This document shows, piece after piece, positions 50,177 to 58,571 of a DNA stretch of 59,982 nt. Each line of letters starts with the position of its first letter. Position 1 is the first letter of the stretch. Source of the stretch: an uncultured Acetatifactor sp. (GTDB lineage: Bacteria > Bacillota > Clostridia > Lachnospirales > Lachnospiraceae). The stretch is from assembly GCA_910578815.1 (NCBI GenBank), contig CAJTSE010000014.1, positions 41,168 through 101,149 of the forward strand, given 5' to 3'. The translations under genes were made by a program, and so were the position numbers. A model generated the notes under the pieces. The model saw nothing but the letters and a program-made list of their open reading frames with translations, was not told the origin of the DNA and did no database searches.

Positions 50177-51145
50177 TTAAAAAAAAATATCTTTTTTTAC
50201 CGTTTGCCGCAGGATAAAGTCTATGGCCTCCACATATCCGTCCAGCCCCTTCCCATAAATCTGACGGTCACAGACCGGTGCTGTCACGGAAGTCTTCCGG
50301 AATTCTTCTCGTTTTGTAATATCCGAAATATGGATTTCCACCTTTGGAACCGTGATGCTGGCAAGGGCATCCCTGATCGCATAACTGTAATGGGTATACG
50401 CTCCCGGATTAATGACGATTCCTTCCGTCCCGTCAAAATATGCCTCCTGTATCCTGTCGATGATAGCTCCCTCGTGATTACTCTGAAATACAGTTATGCA
50501 GCTTCCCGTTTCTTCCCCTTTTTTCTTAATCAAATCAAGGAGATACTGATAATCCTGGGTGCCATATACACTCTTTTCTCTGATTCCCAGAAAATTAATG
50601 TTGGGACCGTTGATCACAAGCAGCTTCCTTGTTTCCCGCTCTTTCGCAATCCTGTTTATAATATCTTCCATTTCCGTTTGATCCGCTTCTATTATAATAT
50701 CCGCACAGGCTTCATAAGCTTCCCGGCGCTCTTCCATAAGCTGTCGAATCCTGTCCAAAGGATCCGGGCACTGTAAAAGCGGCCTCGTGGCATCCTCCTT
50801 TAGCCTCTCGTATACCGTTTCCGGAGAAACCTTCAGATACACCACCTGTCCCAGCTGCTTTAAAAGCCTGCGGTTTTCACCCCTCACCGGCGTACCACCG
50901 CCAACAGAATAAATCCTTGTACCCCCCCGGCCAATCAGCTCGCCCAAAAGTTCTGTCTCCAACTGTCGGAAGTATTCCTCCCCGTCATCCGCAAAAATCT
51001 CGCTGATACTCCTGCCCTCCCGCCGCTCTATCAGCTTATCCGTATCTTCCACCGGCAGGCGCAGCCTGTAAGACAGCTTTACACCCACGGAAGTTTTTCC
51101 GCTGCCCATAAATCCGATCAATATTATATTTTGTTCCTGTCCCAT
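50177..51145 (-). CDS. aroKQ: Shikimate kinase / type II 3-dehydroquinate dehydratase fusion
   Basis: Two shikimate pathway enzymes in one 322-residue chain. Residues 1-168 are AroK: Walker A GFMGSGKTS (11-19), the shikimate-binding DTD motif and the GGGTP loop, lid region ATRPLL. Residues about 173-320 are AroQ: INGPNINFLGIRE, catalytic tyrosine in SVYG, NPGAYTHYS and the VEIHISDITKREEFRKTSV block with the active-site histidine. The two steps (3 and 5) are not consecutive; step 4 is carried out by the adjacent aroE product. The start is ATG eight bases after GGGAG. Both halves look catalytically complete. Confidence 0.94.
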   Translation of the reverse strand: MGQEQNIILIGFMGSGKTSVGVKLSYRLRLPVEDTDKLIERREGRSISEIFADDGEEYFRQLETELLGELIGRGGTRIYSVGGGTPVRGENRRLLKQLGQVVYLKVSPETVYERLKEDATRPLLQCPDPLDRIRQLMEERREAYEACADIIIEADQTEMEDIINRIAKERETRKLLVINGPNINFLGIREKSVYGTQDYQYLLDLIKKKGEETGSCITVFQSNHEGAIIDRIQEAYFDGTEGIVINPGAYTHYSYAIRDALASITVPKVEIHISDITKREEFRKTSVTAPVCDRQIYGKGLDGYVEAIDFILRQTVKKDIFF

Positions 51146-51177
51146 CCTGCTGTCTCCCAAATATTACCCGTTGAATT

Positions 51178-52053
51178 TTAATGAAGAATGCCGGCGCTCG
51201 CCTGCTTCATGGAACGATAAGCCTGCTCTTCCATGTCTTTCGTCACCCTGACTCCTGTCCAGAGCTCATAGGAGATAACCCCCTGATACAGAAGCATCTT
51301 CAGCCCGTTGAAAGCCCTGCCCCCCGTTTCCTGGATCAGTTCCATGAATCTGGTCTGCACGGGATTAAAGATCAAATCATATCCGGTATGTATCCTCTCA
51401 TAAAAATCCCGGTCCTCAATCACCGCCTCATCCACTCGCGGATACATGCCCACATTGGTTGCCTGAATAGCAAGATAACGTTCCCCCATGGGAAGCTTCC
51501 TGTAATCATCGACAGAAATCACCCCGGCGAGCTCTCTGCCCGCCGCCGCGTTGACCTCATCCGCTATTTTCCGGGCTTTTTCCACGGTCCTGTTCATAAT
51601 CAAGATCTCCGATGCCGTATCCGCCAGCATCACTGCCACCGCCCTGGCCACACCGCCGGCCCCCAGAATCAGCACTTTTTCCCCTGCTGTTTTTACACCG
51701 TCCGCTTCCATAGCCCTGGCCAGCCCTGGCATATCGGTATTATAGCCCTTAAAACCGCCTTGCGCCCGAACCAGGGTATTGACCGCACCGATCCGCTCCG
51801 CCAGCGGATCTATTTCCTTTAAATAAGGCAGAACCTGGCTTTTATAGGGAACCGTAACATTGCAGCCCAGCAGATTCAGAGCATATGCACCTTCCACCGC
51901 CTCTTTTAGAAGCTCTGTCTGCACATGAAACGGCACATAAACCAAATTCTGACCCATGGCCTCGGCCAGCGTATTATGAATAGCCGGCGACATAGTATGC
52001 TCCACCGGATTCCCAATCAGCCCGCAGGTAAGAGTATAGCCATTGATGTTCAT
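51178..52053 (-). CDS. aroE: Shikimate dehydrogenase
   Basis: Reduces 3-dehydroshikimate to shikimate with NADPH. The 291-residue chain has the substrate motif LIGNPVEHTMSPAIHN (15-30), catalytic lysine in NVTVPYKSQ, the NTDMPG element and the Rossmann GAGGVARAVA. The NADP loop NRTVEKA follows. It lies between yqeG (16-base gap) and the kinase/dehydratase fusion (32-base gap), so the three shikimate activities here are made together. Confidence 0.95.
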   Translation of the reverse strand: MNINGYTLTCGLIGNPVEHTMSPAIHNTLAEAMGQNLVYVPFHVQTELLKEAVEGAYALNLLGCNVTVPYKSQVLPYLKEIDPLAERIGAVNTLVRAQGGFKGYNTDMPGLARAMEADGVKTAGEKVLILGAGGVARAVAVMLADTASEILIMNRTVEKARKIADEVNAAAGRELAGVISVDDYRKLPMGERYLAIQATNVGMYPRVDEAVIEDRDFYERIHTGYDLIFNPVQTRFMELIQETGGRAFNGLKMLLYQGVISYELWTGVRVTKDMEEQAYRSMKQASAGILH

Positions 52054-52069
52054 GCTTTTTCACATTCCT

Positions 52070-52582
52070 TCATATGTTATCTTCTTTTCTTTTTTCTCGA
52101 TGGTAAAAATACATTACGATGCGCTCCAGCTTACGTTTCAACACGATTTGAATCTCTTCTTTCGGATGAATGGGCCTGACAAGAAAGTTTAGGATCCCCA
52201 CCCGTTTTGCTCCCCATACGTCCGTAAATAACTGGTCCCCTACAAAAATCGTGTTCTTTGCGGAGGTCCCCATGCATTTCATAGCCTTTTCATATCCTGC
52301 CCTGCCAGGCTTCCCAGCCTTGAACAGATACGGCGACCCAACCGCATCACAAAAGCTCTTCACCCGGAGTTCCTTGTTATTGGATAGGGCACAGGTCTGA
52401 TAACCAATTTCACGAAGCCTTGTAAACAGCGCTGCCGCCCTGGCATCCGCCGGGGCGCCGTGAGGCACCAGTGTATTATCAATATCAAAAATAATTCCTC
52501 TGTACCCCTGTCCGTACAGTCCCCGATAATCTATGTCGTAGGCATTATCAGCCTCATTGTCTGGGAAAAAACACCGCAACAT
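52070..52582 (-). CDS. YqeG family HAD IIIA phosphatase
   Basis: A 170-residue haloacid-dehalogenase-like phosphatase. Motif I DIDNTLVPHG supplies the nucleophile aspartate, motif II is the S/T-containing ALSNN, and motif III/IV is FVGDQLFTDVWGAKR. Members of the YqeG family are encoded next to aroE or yqeH in Firmicutes; the relative GEP4 in eukaryotes dephosphorylates phosphatidylglycerophosphate, so a lipid phosphatase role is possible but unproven. The start is followed by FFPDNEAD. Confidence 0.92.
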   Translation of the reverse strand: MLRCFFPDNEADNAYDIDYRGLYGQGYRGIIFDIDNTLVPHGAPADARAAALFTRLREIGYQTCALSNNKELRVKSFCDAVGSPYLFKAGKPGRAGYEKAMKCMGTSAKNTIFVGDQLFTDVWGAKRVGILNFLVRPIHPKEEIQIVLKRKLERIVMYFYHREKRKEDNI

Positions 52583-52706
52583 CCTGATTCGTCCCCTCTG
52601 CTTATTATCCCGATAAAAAAGTTTTTCGCATGCTCTTGATTACACGCGCCTCACGGCGCAGTTTCCTATAAGATAAAGAAACCGTTCCATTTCCTGTGCC
52701 GGATAA

Positions 52707-53282
52707 TCACAAAATAATATCTGCCCGATCCTTGGTCTTATTGGCCGCAAAATACCTTTCTTCACGGGGAATCCACTTATCCAAAAATATAGGCAGGGAA
52801 TTCTCTCCGTCCCGCTGCTTGATCCGAATGCGCTGCTCCAATGGCTTAACATCGCAAAACACTTTAAGGTCCATATAATTTCCAAATTTGGGATGGCAGC
52901 TATATGTCCCCTCCACAACCCTCAAAAATCCTGCCGGCACCCTGCGTATTGCACCAAGCTCCATTTTCTCGCAATCATAACGTTTATACTCAAAACCAAC
53001 CACATTCCTCAACCCAGGCAGCACTTCCTCTATAAACCGTTCGTAATGAATATTTCCTCCCGCTTCCTTCAGCCTTGCATCCGTCTTCAGCTCCCCAGGC
53101 AGGAAAAAATCATCCATATGAATCAGACCTGCCCCCGTGACCCTGGCAAGTTCTTTTGCAAACGTTGTTTTACCGGCTGCGCAACGGCCGTCTATGGCAA
53201 TCACCTTCACATCCTTCTGTACCGACTCCAGCGCCTTTAGTACTCTCTCGATCCCACTCTGTAATTCGCTGTCACTTATCAT
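52707..53282 (-). CDS. Uridine kinase-like P-loop kinase
   Basis: A 191-residue NTP-dependent kinase related to uridine/cytidine kinase. Walker A is GRCAAGKTT (about 33-41), the substrate-binding HMDDFF follows, and FCDVKPLEQRIRIKQRDGE with WIPREERYF is typical of the UdK-like group in Firmicutes. The actual nucleoside substrate is not evident. Start is the ATG five bases after GGAGG. A hairpin GCGCC/GGCGC lies downstream but has no T run. Confidence 0.85.
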   Translation of the reverse strand: MISDSELQSGIERVLKALESVQKDVKVIAIDGRCAAGKTTFAKELARVTGAGLIHMDDFFLPGELKTDARLKEAGGNIHYERFIEEVLPGLRNVVGFEYKRYDCEKMELGAIRRVPAGFLRVVEGTYSCHPKFGNYMDLKVFCDVKPLEQRIRIKQRDGENSLPIFLDKWIPREERYFAANKTKDRADIIL

Positions 53283-53370
53283 TTTTACCTCCATGCCGCT
53301 GCTTCTCCGCAAGTGCAGATTGCCGCAGATAATCAGAAATCTCTCTCGAACGATACCTGCCTGGTGCCCG

Positions 53371-55203
53371 CTAAGAAGACACCGCCTTCAAATATATATC
53401 ACAATATATTTCCTTCCGCTTCTCGTCAAGTATATATTCAATCTGTTCTTTCACCGGCTTAACATGCAGCAGCTCACAGATATAACCGCTGTATCGGCTA
53501 TCCTTCATGTCCTCGAATTCCTGTAAAAGCTGCTCCAGCGTCTTTCCCTGCCCGTACGGTCTGCCGATGTTATCCGTTGCCGCATCCACACTGTCCGCAA
53601 TGCTTATAATATCCACGAAGGGCTGATTCGACGTGTGCTTTCCTTTTGGATAACCACCTTTTTCATTATACCACAAATGATGCAGCAATGCGCAATCATG
53701 AACGCATTCCACTTCCCTGCTCATCTTTCCTTGATATATCTTCGAAAAGTTTGCCGGATGCTCCTTAATAATCTCAAATTCATCATCTGTCAAATTCCGG
53801 GATGAGTTAGAGACGTAATCCAGGCAAAAAAACTTACCAATGTCATGGAAGAGAACACACTTCTCCATAAGATTCATCATTTTATCCTGATATTCCCGTC
53901 CCTCATCCAATTTGTATCCCCCCACACCGTCAACATAACGGGGATTATGTTTTAAGATATACGACAAAATGACACTGCTGATCTCCTTTACCATCATAGT
54001 ATGGACATACAAAGCCTTGTTGGCATATATCGTGGCCCTCAGCACCGTACTCTGAAAGGAATCAAAATCCACAATGGCAGAAGCGGAATTCACCAGCATC
54101 AGCACGCAATAATTGGTCTGATAGCTCCCAAGATAACGCTCCATGTCCTTCGCCTTTCCAAGAACCCGCTCCACAATCTTCTTGCTCTTATTCAAAATAA
54201 AGGCTTCTTCATATCTGCTGCATTTGCACAAATAATCCAAATAATACGCACCCGACGTAAACAATGCGGAACATTGCTCCACCGCATTATATTCCTCATG
54301 GGGCTCCATGTATTCTTCCAGTTTCTTAAGCAGCTCTTCCAAAGTGATCCTTCCCAGATGGTAATCCGCTTCCGTACAGTAAAGCCCCGCCACCACTTTG
54401 TCTGAAATCATGTTTCGTTGTTCATCCGACTCCAGTACCGCCCGCAGATCATCGGTCAGCTCTTGAATATAGGGAGCTTCCTCTTTCAAATCAATCCCGC
54501 TCCCGTCCGCCACGCCGCCCTGCTTTCTTTCATACTCCGCCCCGCGGCAGGCCTCAAGCGTAAATCCAAGTGTGTTTTCCTTACACAAAGTATACTGGTG
54601 CCGCATAAAATCCTCACCCTTTTTACGGCGGATCTCTTCAAATTTGTTTTTTATCTCCTTATACTTTTTTAATCCGAAGGTCATATCCTTCCTATTTATC
54701 ACGCTTAAAAACCAACAGTTTATAAGCGCTCTCTGGGACTGCTCGGAAAGATGGTCAAATTCCTCCAAGTATTGCTCGGCCATCAGCGGATATATACTGC
54801 CCTCATAATCGTCTAAATGTTCCTTTGTAATAATGTCAAATACCGAACAGCGCTCCAACATCAATAAAATCTGTTCTGCATTTCCTTCCTGCTGATAATA
54901 CTTAAGAAGCAGCCTGGAAATACGAAGAGCCACGGGCACGTCCAGACATGCCCCGTCTTTTTGAATAAGTGTACTCATAAAATCCTGCAGCAGCTTTTCC
55001 GCATCCAGACGTTCTGGAGCCTTTTCATACTTCGTAATGTATTCCCTTATAATATCATTGTTCTCTGCCTGAATCTTCTTTTTCTCCTGGGAAACCTCTA
55101 CCAGCCTGTCAATTACCGCTTTCCTTGGCTCGTCTCCCTTAAAATCCAGCTCGTCCAGCTTATTGTACCGCTCCAATAATCCTACATAATTCCTGTATTT
55201 CAT
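53371..55203 (-). CDS. HD-GYP domain protein with N-terminal helical repeats
   Basis: A 610-residue soluble protein. The first 400 residues are helical and partly TPR-like with no membrane segment. The C-terminal domain is HD-GYP-like: FHDIGK holds the metal-binding HD; EHPANFSKIYQG follows; LLHHLWYNEKGGYPKG corresponds to HHExxxGxGYP and keeps GYP; and IISIADSVDAATDN continues the fold. Members hydrolyse cyclic-di-GMP to pGpG or GMP; the glutamate after the double histidine is replaced by tryptophan here, so catalytic activity needs testing. The start codon is the ATG at 55203 (a TTG lies three codons earlier). Confidence 0.85.
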   Translation of the reverse strand: MKYRNYVGLLERYNKLDELDFKGDEPRKAVIDRLVEVSQEKKKIQAENNDIIREYITKYEKAPERLDAEKLLQDFMSTLIQKDGACLDVPVALRISRLLLKYYQQEGNAEQILLMLERCSVFDIITKEHLDDYEGSIYPLMAEQYLEEFDHLSEQSQRALINCWFLSVINRKDMTFGLKKYKEIKNKFEEIRRKKGEDFMRHQYTLCKENTLGFTLEACRGAEYERKQGGVADGSGIDLKEEAPYIQELTDDLRAVLESDEQRNMISDKVVAGLYCTEADYHLGRITLEELLKKLEEYMEPHEEYNAVEQCSALFTSGAYYLDYLCKCSRYEEAFILNKSKKIVERVLGKAKDMERYLGSYQTNYCVLMLVNSASAIVDFDSFQSTVLRATIYANKALYVHTMMVKEISSVILSYILKHNPRYVDGVGGYKLDEGREYQDKMMNLMEKCVLFHDIGKFFCLDYVSNSSRNLTDDEFEIIKEHPANFSKIYQGKMSREVECVHDCALLHHLWYNEKGGYPKGKHTSNQPFVDIISIADSVDAATDNIGRPYGQGKTLEQLLQEFEDMKDSRYSGYICELLHVKPVKEQIEYILDEKRKEIYCDIYLKAVSS

Positions 55204-55353
55204 CCGCCCCAACCATCCCTTGTAACTACTGCTTTCCCGCAGATACTATTATTTTAACACCCCGCAAAAACTTAAGTCAAATCTTTTTTATTTGCATCCT
55301 TCGGCCGAATTCGGATATTGTAAATCAGTTCGTATTGCGTCAAGACAACATAG

Positions 55354-55382
55354 TTGACTTTGGCATATGCCCATGATAAAAT
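55354..55382 (+). promoter_or_regulatory. Promoter of the MATE gene
   Basis: TTGACT (55354-55359) and TAAAAT (55377-55382) are separated by 17 bases, about 40 bases ahead of the start codon, with AAAGGA in between. Confidence 0.8.
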
Positions 55383-55424
55383 TCCCCAGAACAAAAGTAA
55401 CACCCGAAAGGAATAAATATACTC

Positions 55425-56789
55425 ATGAAAACTTTTGAAATGGATCTGTGCAGCGGATCTCTCTGGAAAAAAATCTTTCTCTACAGTCTGCCACTGATGT
55501 TTTCCAATATTCTACAGGTTCTGTTTAATATGTCTGATGTGGCCGTGGTCGGTAAATTTGCCGGTCCCATTGCATTAGGCGCAGTGGGCTCCACCAGCAT
55601 ACTGATCACTCTCTTTACCGGCCTGCTCATAGGACTCTCCAGTGGTGTCAACGCTCTTGCCGCCCTCCACATCGGTTCAAAGGATAATAAAAATCTGCGG
55701 CAGACGGTACATACCGCCCTGATCCTGTGCTTTACTACAGGCATCCTGATTATGGTACTGGGAATTTTCTTTTCTCACAATATCCTCTCCCTGATGAACA
55801 CCAAAGAGGAACTGATTTCGGATGCGGTACTATATCTGCGCATTTATCTGCTGGGGATGCCAGCACTGGCGCTGTACAATTTTGGAAACGCCGTTCTAAG
55901 CGCCGCCGGAGACACAAAGCGTCCGCTGTACTACCTTCTTTTCTCCGGCATCATCAATGTACTGTTGAATTTATTTTTTGTTATTGTATGCGAATGGGAT
56001 GTGGCCGGGGTAGCTGCCGCCAGCATCATTTCTCAATATCTTTCCGCTTTCTTAATCCTGTCCGCACTGTTCAAAAGCCAGGAACACTTCGGTCTATGCT
56101 TTCAGCACCTTAAAATAAATGGTGAAAAAATGAAACAGATCCTGCGGATCGGTATTCCTTCTGCTTTTCAATACGGACTTTTTGCCATAGCAAACCTTTT
56201 TGTGCAGACCGGTGTCAATTCTTTTGACCACATAATGGTAGAGGGCAATTCCGCTGCAGCAAATGCCGATCCGCTGGTCTATGATATGATGGCGGCCTTT
56301 TACACTGCCTGCTCCAGCTTTATCGCTCAAAATCTCGGAGCCGGAAAAAAGGAACGGATCCTGAAAAGCTTTTACCTTTGCCTTTTGTATTCCTTTTTGA
56401 CAGGCTTAAGCGTCGGCGTGGGCTTCTATGTATTCCGCTATCCCTTCCTTGCGCTTTTTACCAACGACGGTGCTGTTGCAGAAGCAGGAATCTGCCGCCT
56501 GTCAATCATGGCCCTGTCCTATTCCGTGTCCGCCTTTATGGACTGCTCCATCGCCGCCTCCAGAGGCTTAGGAAAAAGCATACTGCCTACCATTATCGTA
56601 ATTATGGGCTCCTGTGTGTTCCGGATTGTCTGGATCTACACCGTATTTGCCCACTTTAAAACCATACAGTCCCTGTATCTGCTGTATATATTCTCCTGGC
56701 TGATTACCGCCGTGGCGGAAATGATATACTTTTTTACGGCCTACAGAAAAACCTCGGCAAAACTCCCCATCACATCAGGGGAGCAATAA
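55425..56789 (+). CDS. MATE family efflux transporter
   Basis: A 454-residue protein with twelve predicted transmembrane helices in two related halves (LYSLPLMFSNILQVLFNMSDVAVVGKF at the start; ILRIGIPSAFQYGLFAIANLFVQTGVNSF at the start of the second half), the MATE pattern of drug or metabolite export driven by Na+ or H+. AAGDTKRPLYY and ASRGLGKSILPT are the family loop motifs. It is one of two plus-strand genes, with its own strong promoter, and its 3' end overlaps the convergent cardiolipin synthase gene by 20 bases. Substrate unknown. Confidence 0.93.
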   Translation: MKTFEMDLCSGSLWKKIFLYSLPLMFSNILQVLFNMSDVAVVGKFAGPIALGAVGSTSILITLFTGLLIGLSSGVNALAALHIGSKDNKNLRQTVHTALILCFTTGILIMVLGIFFSHNILSLMNTKEELISDAVLYLRIYLLGMPALALYNFGNAVLSAAGDTKRPLYYLLFSGIINVLLNLFFVIVCEWDVAGVAAASIISQYLSAFLILSALFKSQEHFGLCFQHLKINGEKMKQILRIGIPSAFQYGLFAIANLFVQTGVNSFDHIMVEGNSAAANADPLVYDMMAAFYTACSSFIAQNLGAGKKERILKSFYLCLLYSFLTGLSVGVGFYVFRYPFLALFTNDGAVAEAGICRLSIMALSYSVSAFMDCSIAASRGLGKSILPTIIVIMGSCVFRIVWIYTVFAHFKTIQSLYLLYIFSWLITAVAEMIYFFTAYRKTSAKLPITSGEQ

Positions 56790-58337
56790 ATTTCATCACG
56801 CTGCCCACCAGCTTATAGCTCATTTTCTCCTTTTGTATGCTCTCCGACGTAACCTGACGGCATTTTGCAAGAGTGTCCTGAAAGTCTCTTTCTATATCTG
56901 CAATACAGGCCGTTCGATACAGAAAAGTACCGCACTCAAAATGATGGTACAGGCTCCTGTAATCCAGATTGATAGTTCCCACTACAGCCTTTACGTCATC
57001 GCTTACAAAGACCTTGGCATGTACAAAGCCCGGCGTGTATTCGTAAATCTTCATCCCCGCCCTTACCAGCGACGAATAGTGAGATTTGGCCAGGGCATAG
57101 GCAGCTTTTTTGTCCGGAATACCCGGCAGAATCAACTTTACCTCCACGCCCCGCTCTGCTGCGTATTTCAGCGCCATCTCCATCTCTCCGTCAAGAATCA
57201 GATATGGCGTCATAATATGTACATAATTATTTGCACGGTTTAATATGTCCATGTATACGGTTTCGCCGGCCTTATCCTCATCCAGCGGACAATCCCCATA
57301 GGGCATGACGTAACCGTCTGCGTTCTCCGGACAATATCCATCATCTTCCAGATATGGCAAAAACTCCGGCGATTTCTCATCAATATTCCACATTTGAAGA
57401 AACAACAGTGTGAAGCTCTTGACCGCCGCCCCCCTAATCATAATCGCCGTATCCTTCCAATGTCCAAACCGTTCCACCCGGTTAATATATTCATCCGCCA
57501 GATTGACGCCTCCGTTAAAGGCAACTTTACCGTCTATCACCAATATTTTTCGGTGATCCCGATAATTATAATGGGAGGATACCACCGGCATGATCGGCGA
57601 AAAAGCCTTTGCCTTTATTCCATGCTTTGAAAGCCGCCTGACATAATCCGAGGGCAGCAAAGACACCTCGCACATCCCGTCATACATCACCCGAACATCT
57701 ACTCCCACCTTTGCCTTTTCGATCAGCACCTCCAGAACCCGTCCCCACATATAGCCTTCCGCCACAATGAAATATTCCATAAAAATATATTTCTCGGCCT
57801 TCTTTAATTCCTCCAGCATTGCTGCAAATTTCTCTTCACCTACCGGGAAGTAATGGCTTTCCGTTCGATCAAAAACCGGAAAGCAGCCATTCCTGTTCAG
57901 ATATTGGGACAGCGCCGCCACACCGGAGCCGTCTTCCTTCACCTGACGAAGCACATTCTCCGGCTGCACAATGGCGTCCTTCGTACTCTCAATCAACTTC
58001 CGAACACGTTTCTTAATCCTGCCCTGCCCGGAATTGGTCTTGGTAAAAAACAAAAAGAATGCCGTCGGCAGAGGGAAAACGGCAATCATAAACATCCAGG
58101 TCAGCTTTACCGTTGCATCCATCTCACAATTAAACAGATAAATCACCATCAGTAAAGTAAACACGCCCATGACCACGGATAGATAAGTAACATATTCCTT
58201 CAGCCACCAATACACGCCCACATATAGGGCCACCTGCAGCAACAGCAGTAGACGATAAACAGAAAGCGGCTGAACAAAAGCGGCAGCAAGCCTTTCCTCT
58301 TGGGCTTTGCCAGCCGGAATATGGTTTCGTTGTCCAT
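56770..58337 (-). CDS. cls: Cardiolipin synthase (PLD family), apparent N-terminal frameshift
   Basis: Makes cardiolipin from phosphatidylglycerol at the membrane. The main reading frame (from 58242, 490 residues) has two N-terminal transmembrane helices and both HKD motifs: HRKILVIDGKVAFNGG and HAKVFVSDDVKAVVGT. Its first residue there is a TTG without ribosome binding site. In the next frame an ATG at 58337 follows AGGAGG at ideal distance and encodes MDNETIFRLAKPKRKGLLPL and more, the kind of N terminus expected for this enzyme, but it goes out of frame near 58251-58256. Restoring one base joins the two frames into a continuous hydrophobic helix. This is a true mutation, a sequencing error or, less likely, frameshifting. 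Confidence 0.85.
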
Positions 58338-58571
58338 GCCTTGGTCCTCCTTTGTAAACGAATTGTTGTCACTTAAAGCCCATAATTAAACTTTCTGCTG
58401 AATATTTTCTTTTAACAATGCTTTTTGCTTTCATGTCCGCATACACCTTATATCCGTTCTTTCTCTGGCTGCACAGACAAAAGTACAACCGTCTCCACAT
58501 GTGTATCATTGTCCAAACTCATATCTTCTTCATTGATTGAAAATTTAAATTTAAAAACCTGATATAACTGC

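Noticed and set aside
52640..52675. A terminator after the uridine kinase-like gene
   Set aside because: The GCGCC/GGCGC hairpin has only five pairs and is followed by GTGTAATC, without a T run.
58130..58372. An 80-codon minus-strand open frame at the 5' end of cls
   Set aside because: It is the third frame across the split cls N terminus, with a basic and nonsensical translation; the ATG at 58337 with AGGAGG belongs to a different frame.
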